Shown here piece by piece: positions 32,639 to 39,655 of a stretch of 64,000 bases of DNA. The notes beneath the pieces are model-generated. The model ran no database searches. It was given only the letters and a program-made list of their open reading frames with translations, and was not told the origin of the DNA. Source of the stretch: Bacillota bacterium (GTDB taxonomy: Bacteria > Bacillota > Clostridia > Oscillospirales > Acutalibacteraceae); NCBI GenBank assembly GCA_023412715.1, contig JAEZCC010000037.1, positions 1 to 64,000 of the forward strand, in the 5' to 3' direction. How positions within the stretch are numbered: position 1 is the first letter of the stretch; every line of letters begins with the position of its first letter. The position numbers were made by a program, and so were the translations under genes.

Positions 32639-33472
32639 TCAGCCTTTTACGGCACCGCTGGTGATTCCGTCGATGATTTTATTTGAGAAAACGATAAACA
32701 GAATCAGAATGGGCACGGTGGAGAGCACGGACGCGGCCATTGCCGAATCCATCGTGCTGATCAGTTTACTGGTATACTCCATCACGACCAGCGGGATCGT
32801 TTTTAAGCTTTCTGTCTGCAGGAAGATAAGCGGAAGGAAAAACTGGTTCCAGATTTGTACGGACACGATGATGCAGACCGAGAAAACGACCGGCTTCGCC
32901 ATGGGGAACATAATGCGGCTGAATGTTTTCCATTCGCCGGCCCCGTCCACAATGGCCGCCTCGTAAATCTCTTTCGGAAGCTTCTGGAAAAAGTCCGTCA
33001 GCATGAACACCGGCATGGAAATGCCTGCCGCAGAAATCAGAATGACGGAAAACAGGTTGTTAATCAGATTCATCTGCTTCATCATCAGGAAAATCGGAAC
33101 GATGCCGAGCTGCACCGGGAACATCATGCCGATCAGGAAATAAATGCGGACCGCTTTTTTGAACCGGAAGCTGTAGCGCGCAATGCCGTAAGCCGTCAGC
33201 GACGAGAAGAAAATCAGAAGCACCATGCTGACGACAAGGATGATAACGCTGTTCAGAAAGTACAGGTAGAACTGGTCCTCGACGAACAGGGTTTTATAAT
33301 TTTCGGTTATAAAGCCGCCGAGCCCGCCGAACGTGCTCGACAGAATATCGTCGCGGGAACGGAAGGAATCGTAGGTCATGTAAAGCAGAAGTAAGAAGAT
33401 AAACAGGGAATAGATCCAGAGGAACGCTTTCACGAACCCCGAAACGACACCGGTGCGTTTGTTCATATTCAT
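32639..33472 (-). CDS. Sugar ABC transporter permease, MalG type (mannoside arm)
   Basis: This 277-residue permease has six membrane helices, the EAA loop EAAIVDGAGEWKTFSRIMFP near residue 180 and the C-terminal GITSGAVKG typical of MalG-like subunits. Its start overlaps the stop of the preceding permease by one base, showing tight co-translation. Together with that permease and the lipoprotein it forms a second sugar importer in this locus, distinct in sequence from the first. No ATPase is encoded here. Confidence 0.9.
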   Translation of the reverse strand: MNMNKRTGVVSGFVKAFLWIYSLFIFLLLLYMTYDSFRSRDDILSSTFGGLGGFITENYKTLFVEDQFYLYFLNSVIILVVSMVLLIFFSSLTAYGIARYSFRFKKAVRIYFLIGMMFPVQLGIVPIFLMMKQMNLINNLFSVILISAAGISMPVFMLTDFFQKLPKEIYEAAIVDGAGEWKTFSRIMFPMAKPVVFSVCIIVSVQIWNQFFLPLIFLQTESLKTIPLVVMEYTSKLISTMDSAMAASVLSTVPILILFIVFSNKIIDGITSGAVKG

Positions 33473-34401
33473 TACTCGTGGTCCTCCTCTTTGCGGTATA
33501 CCAGCAGAATCTGTGCGAGGGCGGCCAGAAAGATAATCAGGAACAGGACGCAGGCGATAGTAGTGCCCATGCCCATTGAGTTCTTGCTGATTGAGCCGCC
33601 GAGCGGATTCGTGTCCCCGAACGCCATACGGTAGAAGAAAAGCGACATGACGTCCATATTGCCGTTGATTCCGCCTTCCGTTCCGCCCAGAATGTAGCTG
33701 TAGTCAAAGATGGTCATGCCGAAGATGTAAGCCAGCAGCGCCAAATTGAAGATTGTCATTTTCACCTGGGGGATTACGATAAAGAACAGGCGCCTCCAGA
33801 AACCGGCCCCTTCGATATACGCGCTTTCCAGGCTGTCATAGGGCACCATTTTCATCGCGCCGAGCATATACATCATGCCGACGCCCATGCCGGCCCAGGC
33901 GATCATGACCCAGACGATATAGATACCGAGACTCGGGGTCCCGAGCCACGGCCTTGCGTACTGGCCCAGCCCGACCATTTCGAGAAAGCGGTTCACCAGG
34001 CCGATGTTGCCGTCGAACAGCAGCGTGAACATGAAGACGATGACCGGCGTGGAAATAAACTGCGGCGAAAAAACGGCCACCTGGAAGAAGTTTTTCCCTT
34101 TCGCCTTGGTATAGATCATGTACGCCATGATAATCTGGATTGGGAGCTGAATCAGCACGGTCAAAACGAAAAGGATTAAACTGTGGGACAGAGCGTTTGT
34201 CATTTGAGACATCAGCTCCTGGTTTGTAAACAATTCGACGTAGTTGCCCAGGCCTACAAAAATTTTATCTCCGATTCCGTTCCACTGAAACAGACTGATC
34301 CTCGCGGCAGCTATGATGGGGTAAATGACAAATAGTGTGTAGATGATGAAGCCTGGGGCCAAAAAAAGAATAAATGGTCTTTGCTTGAAAAAAGTTCTCA
34401 A
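33472..34401 (-). CDS. Sugar ABC transporter permease, MalF type (mannoside arm)
   Basis: This 309-residue permease has six helices with the first at FILFLAPGFIIYTLFVIYP and an EAA-like loop ESAYIEGAGFWRRLFFIVIP in which the first Ala is Ser. I chose TTG at 34401 because AGGAG lies 7 nt upstream; the frame continues upstream without a good site. It follows the substrate-binding protein gene and pairs with the MalG-type permease. Confidence 0.87.
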   Translation of the reverse strand: MRTFFKQRPFILFLAPGFIIYTLFVIYPIIAAARISLFQWNGIGDKIFVGLGNYVELFTNQELMSQMTNALSHSLILFVLTVLIQLPIQIIMAYMIYTKAKGKNFFQVAVFSPQFISTPVIVFMFTLLFDGNIGLVNRFLEMVGLGQYARPWLGTPSLGIYIVWVMIAWAGMGVGMMYMLGAMKMVPYDSLESAYIEGAGFWRRLFFIVIPQVKMTIFNLALLAYIFGMTIFDYSYILGGTEGGINGNMDVMSLFFYRMAFGDTNPLGGSISKNSMGMGTTIACVLFLIIFLAALAQILLVYRKEEDHE

Positions 34402-34593
34402 TTTTCTGCTCCTTCTGCAATCGTAAACCGGAATTGGATAAGCCCTGCACATTGGCGGCGGAATAGGATGCTGCGCGAACCCGGGAAAATCTCAAATGAA
34501 AAGCCAATTGAGGATGAGTTATGCCATGGGAACGGCATAACTCATCATTTTCAATTGATCCGCTCGTTTGATTCCGTCACGGAAGCTCCGGAG

Positions 34594-35889
34594 TTATTTT
34601 GAACTGCTCGAACCGCTCTTTTTGGCCATTTCCGCCTTGATTTGGTTCACGCCCTGTTCGCCCGTCGTGTTGAATTCCATAAGATTCGGAAGCACCTTGC
34701 CAAGCAGGACGTCCTGCGGTTTGCTGTTGTCGTCGCCCACCGAGGCGAACATATTGTAAATGTTGTAGCCCACGACGTCGTATGCCGCCAGTTCCTTTAC
34801 ACTGTCGTTTTTCAGGGTAAGGTCCTTCACAAGAGGAACGCTGCCCAGGTTGTCTTCCAGAATCTGCTCGGCCTCTTTGGTGTTCAGGAACTCTACATAT
34901 TTTGCCGCTTCGTCGGGATGCTTGGTCTTTGATGAAACCGCGTATGTGTTGTAATTGCTTGGGCCGACCTGCGCATACCGTTTGCCGTCTTCTCCCGGGG
35001 CGGCGAAGCTGCCCGTCTTGAACGTCGTCTTGGAATAAACCTGGCCGTTCCATGTGCCGTCTACCGTCATGGCAGCCTTTCCGGTCGTAAAGGCAAGCTG
35101 GGCCCCTGTGCCGTCGATTCCCATGTAGTTCTTTCCCAGGTACCCCTTCTGGGCAAAGTCGCGGTACACGTCGAACGCCTTTACCATTTTCGCGTAGTCC
35201 ACATCGGATTTCTTATTTGCGATCGCATCCATCGTGTCGTTGCAGAGGGCCGGGGCGATGTACTGCATCAGCCAGTACCGGTCCCATTCGCCTTTGCCGC
35301 CGAAGGCAATCGGGGTGACTCCGTTTTTACTCAGGGTCGATACAATATTTTCAAAATCGCTCCAGGTTTTCGGTATGCTCAGATTGTACTTGCTGAAAAT
35401 GTCTTTGTTGTAGAACATGGTTGCATAGTCGAAGAACGATGGGAAAGAGCAGTAGATGCCCCCGTTCACCGTCGCGTATTCCACCGATTCCTTCGAAAAA
35501 CGGCTGGTGTCGATATTGTATTTCGACAGATTCAGAAGCTGCCCGTTCCCGACCATCTGAGCCATGACATTCGTTTTGTTTCCGTAGACCCAGAACAGGT
35601 CCGGAAGGGAATTGGACTGCATGGCGATCTGAAGGGTTTCGGAGGAACCGGAATACTGGTAATTCAATTTAATGTTGGGGTATTTCTTTGTAAAAGCGTC
35701 GTTGATTGCGGTAAATGAAGATTTCAGCAGCGCCTCGTTTGCACTGTCGCCCCAGATTGTCAGCGTGACCGGTTCGGAGGCCGCTTTACCGCTGCCGGAA
35801 GAAGCTCCCGAAGAAGCGCATCCCGCAAAAGAAGAGAGCACCAGAGCCGACGTCAAAAAGAAGCTTAAGACCTTTTTTATGTTCCCCAT
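34594..35889 (-). CDS. Sugar ABC transporter substrate-binding lipoprotein (mannoside arm)
   Basis: This 431-residue family-1 binding protein has a lipoprotein signal (helix LSFFLTSALVLSSF, then lipobox FAGC) and a short Gly/Ser linker. The mature domain starts with VTLTIWGDSANE. An ALQ-like segment (LQIAMQSNSLPDLFW) and TGKAAMTVDGTW near residue 280 are characteristic of sugar-binding members. The start at 35889 follows AAAGGTG. It heads the leftward operon of transporter, GH38, kinase, isomerase and esterase, so an imported mannose-containing oligosaccharide is the likely ligand. Confidence 0.88.
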   Translation of the reverse strand: MGNIKKVLSFFLTSALVLSSFAGCASSGASSGSGKAASEPVTLTIWGDSANEALLKSSFTAINDAFTKKYPNIKLNYQYSGSSETLQIAMQSNSLPDLFWVYGNKTNVMAQMVGNGQLLNLSKYNIDTSRFSKESVEYATVNGGIYCSFPSFFDYATMFYNKDIFSKYNLSIPKTWSDFENIVSTLSKNGVTPIAFGGKGEWDRYWLMQYIAPALCNDTMDAIANKKSDVDYAKMVKAFDVYRDFAQKGYLGKNYMGIDGTGAQLAFTTGKAAMTVDGTWNGQVYSKTTFKTGSFAAPGEDGKRYAQVGPSNYNTYAVSSKTKHPDEAAKYVEFLNTKEAEQILEDNLGSVPLVKDLTLKNDSVKELAAYDVVGYNIYNMFASVGDDNSKPQDVLLGKVLPNLMEFNTTGEQGVNQIKAEMAKKSGSSSSK

Positions 35890-35991
35890 TTTTTTCACCT
35901 TTCCTGTTACTGCACATTGATACAACATCCGCCGATATGTTCCTAAGCCGTTTTCGTCTCATCCCTCCTTGTTTTTCATCTTGTATTTTTA

Positions 35992-36007
35992 TCAATTATA
36001 TAATTGA
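35992..36007. promoter_or_regulatory. AT-rich palindrome before the mannoside operon, possible ROK operator
   Basis: TCAATTATATAATTGA is a perfect 16-bp palindrome about 100 bp upstream of the binding protein gene. Read leftward it contains a TATAAT-like -10. A related CAAT-N4-ATTG palindrome lies in the promoter of the ROK regulator (37332-37343), suggesting that the regulator binds both. Confidence 0.45.
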
Positions 36008-36022
36008 AATTCCGGCATTCCG

Positions 36023-37180
36023 TCAGGTTTCCATATTGTTTTCCATGACCAGGGCCGCGGTCCCTATCATCGACGCGTCCCCCGTAAAAGAAGAGCCTTC
36101 CACCATGACCTTATGGCGCTGCCTCCAGAGCAGGGACTGGTTCTGCAGGGCTTCTTCAATATGCTTTACAACCATATCCTGGCAGTAATACAAATCCCCG
36201 CCGATCACGAAGCATTCCGTGTCGTAGGCGCTCTCCATATTGATCACCGCAATTTCCAGGTACTCCGCCATCCGGTTGATTGCGCGCAGACAGATTTCGT
36301 CGTTCTGAGCCGCGCGGCTCACAAGTTCCATCCAGGAAAGATCGGGATCGGCTCCGTTTTCTTTGGCCCAGGCCAAAACCGCCCTGGTGCTGCTGTATTT
36401 TTCAAGGCAGCCCCGCTGCCCGCATTCGCAGGGAATGCCGTTCCTTTCCACTATGCTGTGCCCTATCACGCCCGCAAGGCCCGTGGACCCCGTGTAAAGC
36501 CTGCGGTTGATGATAACGCCGCCGCTGATGCCGGAAGAAATTCCGATATAAATAAAATTGTTGTATTTCTGCTTGTTCCCAAAATAGACCTCCGCCAGGG
36601 CCGCGGCATACATATCGTTCTGCAGATAAGCGGGGAGGCCGTACCGTTCCGACAGTTCTTTGACGATCGGCAGATCGTGGATGCTGTTAAAATTCGGCGG
36701 ATTCAGAATCATGCCGGACTGTACGGACAAAGGCCCGGCGCACGAAATGCCGATTCCCCAGATCCTGTCTTTCAGAGGTTCGCTGTACATTCTGTCGCAG
36801 AGGAAAAAGAGGCTGTTCAACAGGCCCTCGTTGTTTTTCATCAGGGAAAACGGCAAATTTTCGCTCTTCAGGACCTGCCCCTTCAGGTTGATGACCGCCA
36901 CCTGCAAAACGTCACGGCCTATCGAAATTCCCAGGGTCAGAAGAGAATCCGGCACGACCTCCAGAAGAGTCGGTTTTCTTCCGCCGGTCGATTGGGTGAC
37001 TCCGCACTCCCGTAAAATGCCCTTTTCTATGAAATCGTTCGTGAGGGAAGAAATGGCCATTTTACTCAGACCGGTCATCTGGCTCAGGTTCATGCGGGAA
37101 AGCGGGCCCTGCGTGACAATCGCTTTGAGAATGATGTATTTATTCTGGCCGTTCATATTCTGGTGATTGATCCCTATCAT
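36023..37180 (-). CDS. ROK-family transcriptional regulator (NagC/XylR type)
   Basis: The 385-residue repressor has an N-terminal winged helix-turn-helix (LSRMNLSQMTGLSKMAISSL near residues 27-46) joined to a ROK sugar-sensing domain. The sensor has the zinc motif CECGQRGCLE and an LQNDMYAAALAE segment in place of the kinase Asp loop. Such proteins release DNA on binding a sugar or sugar phosphate. It stands directly upstream of the mannoside operon in the same direction, 130 bp away, and AT-rich palindromes lie before both. It is the probable local regulator of the mannose arm. Confidence 0.88.
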   Translation of the reverse strand: MIGINHQNMNGQNKYIILKAIVTQGPLSRMNLSQMTGLSKMAISSLTNDFIEKGILRECGVTQSTGGRKPTLLEVVPDSLLTLGISIGRDVLQVAVINLKGQVLKSENLPFSLMKNNEGLLNSLFFLCDRMYSEPLKDRIWGIGISCAGPLSVQSGMILNPPNFNSIHDLPIVKELSERYGLPAYLQNDMYAAALAEVYFGNKQKYNNFIYIGISSGISGGVIINRRLYTGSTGLAGVIGHSIVERNGIPCECGQRGCLEKYSSTRAVLAWAKENGADPDLSWMELVSRAAQNDEICLRAINRMAEYLEIAVINMESAYDTECFVIGGDLYYCQDMVVKHIEEALQNQSLLWRQRHKVMVEGSSFTGDASMIGTAALVMENNMET

Positions 37181-37305
37181 ATCGGTCGTCCTTCTCTCTC
37201 TGAGGAATTATTAATAAGAGATTATTACTTATTTTATGTTCGTTACGAGATAAAAGTCCATTAATGGTGTTATTATCACAATTTATGCAATATTTCTGCG
37301 CGTTT

Positions 37306-37343
37306 ATTGTACAATAACCAGACAATATTGTCAATATATATTG
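37306..37343 (-). promoter_or_regulatory. Promoter of the ROK regulator with overlapping palindromes
   Basis: Read leftward, TTGACA (37329-37334), 17-bp spacer, TACAAT (37306-37311). The palindromes GACAATATTGTC (37321-37332) and CAATATATATTG (37332-37343) overlap or abut the -35, a layout that suits autorepression. The rest of this very AT-rich 400-bp gap shows no gene. Confidence 0.6.
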
Positions 37344-37578
37344 TAAAAATAATTTACTAAGTTTCATGTTTCCAGTCTCCGCGCGCTGCCGTCCGCCTGA
37401 GCGACTGGATAGCGGTACCTTTTAAGAGATATAAAAAACCGCCTGCCGTTTTCAGCAGGTGGTTTTGTTCTGGCGGAAACATTCTCGCTTGTTCCGGAAT
37501 TCTGTCATGGATGCCGTCTGCGGACTTCAGATTGTCAGCGGTGAGAATACGGCAGGCGTGGCGGTGTGTTTTTCGCTT

Positions 37579-38760
37579 TCACGGGCCGCCGGCCGTTTCT
37601 TTTTCCGTGTGGAAGGGCTCGCCGGGGACCGGACCGTCCAGCAGCTCGATCCGGTTTTTCCCTTTGCCCTTCGCCCGGTACATCGTGGAGTCCGCCGCTT
37701 TGTAAAGGCTTGTCAGGTCCGGAAGCGTTTCGTCCAGCGAAACGATCCCGCAGCTGAATGTGATTTTTTGATCGCCCGCCTCCGGCGCCGGCGAGGAGCC
37801 TATCAGCGAACGTATCCCCTCGCAGACCTGCCGCGCGTCCTGAATGCGGTAGCCTTTCATCAGAAGGCCGAATTCCTCGCCCCCGAGGCGGAAAGCGCAG
37901 ATGCTTTCATCGGAATTGTTCAGCAGAATGCGGGACAGGCGGAGCAGGACCTTGTCGCCAGCCGTGTGGCCGTATGTATCGTTTATCTTCTTGAAATCGT
38001 CCAGGTCCAGCATGGCGAAAGAGAGGGGGATGCCGGAAGCGCGGCACTCCGTTATCATTTTTTTCCCGAATTCTTCGAAGGTGTTCCGGTTGTAAAGGCC
38101 CGTGCGGCCGTCCTGCTGCAGCTGGTGCTCCAGCCGTTTGCGCTCGTGGATGGACTGCGCGAGAGAAGCGAGGTTGTACTGTCCGTTGCGGATCAGGATC
38201 CCGGCGCAGAAATAGGAAAAGATTAGAATCCCCGTCGCCACCAGCAGCTCCACCCAGATCCATATGCCGAAATCTCGTGTGGAAGCGACCCTCATTTTTA
38301 TGCCGCTCAAAAGCTGCGCGGAAAGGCTCAGAATAAAAATACGCCTCGTGATTCTGAGGTCGGCAAAAATGGTGGAAAGAAAGACCGGAATGACGAACGT
38401 CACCAGCAAAACGGCAAGAATGCTGTGCACCACGCACAGGAACGCGCAGAAAAGCAGGGCGAGAAGAAGGGAAAAATATTTTTTGGCAATCAGCGGGACT
38501 CTGCGGGAACGGACCAGGCAATCCGCCAGAACGTTCAGGAACAGCATGCAGAGCGTCGGAATGATGATATATCGGCTCCAGTAATCGACGGGATTGGTCG
38601 GGCCGCCCAGGTACAGATAAATGGACCACGCCGCGACCAGAATCACCGTGTTGATTCCCACCGCAACATAACAGACGCGGATGATGTAGCCGCACCATCG
38701 TTCCGAGATTCCTTCCTGCCCCACGCTTGTCTCTGCTTTCTTTTCATGGATCATTGGCAC
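37579..38760 (-). CDS. Membrane-bound GGDEF diguanylate cyclase
   Basis: This protein makes cyclic di-GMP from GTP. The 393 residues include about five or six N-terminal membrane helices (25-200) and a GGDEF domain from about residue 230. The substrate segment is LDLDDFKKINDTYGH and the active loop is GGEEF, an accepted active variant. The half-site RxxD that would mark product inhibition is not evident five residues ahead of the loop. No known sensor domain accompanies the helices, so the signal is probably sensed in or near the membrane. It is a single gene between the glycan locus and a Fur-type regulator. The start is GTG at 38760 with only a weak ribosome binding site. Confidence 0.88.
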   Translation of the reverse strand: MPMIHEKKAETSVGQEGISERWCGYIIRVCYVAVGINTVILVAAWSIYLYLGGPTNPVDYWSRYIIIPTLCMLFLNVLADCLVRSRRVPLIAKKYFSLLLALLFCAFLCVVHSILAVLLVTFVIPVFLSTIFADLRITRRIFILSLSAQLLSGIKMRVASTRDFGIWIWVELLVATGILIFSYFCAGILIRNGQYNLASLAQSIHERKRLEHQLQQDGRTGLYNRNTFEEFGKKMITECRASGIPLSFAMLDLDDFKKINDTYGHTAGDKVLLRLSRILLNNSDESICAFRLGGEEFGLLMKGYRIQDARQVCEGIRSLIGSSPAPEAGDQKITFSCGIVSLDETLPDLTSLYKAADSTMYRAKGKGKNRIELLDGPVPGEPFHTEKETAGGP

Positions 38761-38880
38761 AATTTCATCTCACAGCGAATTTTATTGAAAAGTTCTGCTG
38801 AAACGGCTGCCGCCTTCAGTTTTTCGGTTTCCATGACGCAGGGCGCAAAAGCCCGTGGGCTTCGCGCGGCGCGTACTCAT

Positions 38881-38909
38881 ATTCTACTCCCAATTTCGGG
38901 GGAAAACAA
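38881..38909 (-). promoter_or_regulatory. Promoter of the diguanylate cyclase gene
   Basis: Read leftward, TTGTTT (38904-38909), 17-bp spacer, TAGAAT (38881-38886). The leader of about 115 nt contains a GCGC-closed hairpin (about 38842-38866). It does not match the c-di-GMP riboswitch classes that I know. Confidence 0.45.
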
Positions 38910-39003
38910 TCGCCGCGCCCGGGTTTCACAGCCGGAATTTCCCGCCGCGCCGGCCGCGGCGGAGGACCTGAGACCCCAAAGCCGCGGTCCCTCTCAGAAA
39001 GGT

Positions 39004-39032
39004 ATTGACTGACCTCCCATAAAAGCACATAA
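39004..39032 (+). promoter_or_regulatory. Promoter of the Fur-family gene
   Basis: TTGACT (about 39004-39009) and CATAAT (about 39027-39032) with a 17-bp spacer lie about 70 bp before the start codon, divergent from the diguanylate cyclase promoter. Confidence 0.55.
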
Positions 39033-39099
39033 TAGAAGGCAACGAGACAGACCGCGGCGAAACGCGGGTCTGAATGTCAGCTTCTAAGGAAGGATTGTC

Positions 39100-39546
39100 A
39101 TGCCGGGTAAGGACGAACTTGAAAAACTGCTGCGCGACCAGAATTTAAAGCGGACCAAAACTAGAATCCTGGTTCTTGAGGCGCTCATGGATTCATCGCC
39201 CAAAACCGTCGATGAGATTTTTTCCGCCCTGAACAGGCAGACGGAGAAGCTGAGCCTTTCCACCGTTTACCGGACCTGCGAGACCTTGGCCGGGAAGGGA
39301 ATCCTGCTGAAATCGAATTTCACCGACGACGGCATGGCAAGGTATGAATTCCAGGAGTCCGGGCACAGGCATCATGCCATCTGCCTGGGCTGCAACAGGA
39401 TCATTCCAATCGACGACTGCCCGTTCGGCCAGTTCGATCAGCTGATGAAATCGAAATACGGCTTCGACGTCAAAAGCCACCGGATTGAAATCTACGGCTA
39501 CTGCCGCGAATGCAGCCAGAAAAGGAACCGGAAAAAGGAATCGTAG
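39100..39546 (+). CDS. Fur-family metal-dependent transcriptional regulator (Zur/Fur/PerR type)
   Basis: This 148-residue protein has an N-terminal winged helix (LSLSTVYRTCETLAGKGIL) and the metal-binding dimerisation domain. The regulatory ligands lie in GHRHHAICLGC and the structural zinc site uses CLGC and, near the C-terminus, CREC. The HHAIC form with two following cysteine pairs is shared by Fur and Zur. The sequence alone does not separate them, and no Asp typical of PerR peroxide sensing can be assigned with confidence. AAGGA precedes the ATG. If it is Zur, the zinc cluster at 2.8-8.8 kb would be a natural target. Confidence 0.85.
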   Translation: MPGKDELEKLLRDQNLKRTKTRILVLEALMDSSPKTVDEIFSALNRQTEKLSLSTVYRTCETLAGKGILLKSNFTDDGMARYEFQESGHRHHAICLGCNRIIPIDDCPFGQFDQLMKSKYGFDVKSHRIEIYGYCRECSQKRNRKKES

Positions 39547-39655
39547 CGTCCTGCCGTTTCCGGCGGCTCTTTAAAAATCAGACAGACGGCGCCAGACTGT
39601 TGTGCGGAACGCAGCCTGACGCCGCCTGTTTCTTTTTGGGCCGGACGGGACCGCG

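Noticed and set aside
38761..38880. Possible c-di-GMP riboswitch in the diguanylate cyclase leader
   Set aside because: The conserved GEMM core and tetraloop-receptor sequences are absent; only a simple GC hairpin is present.
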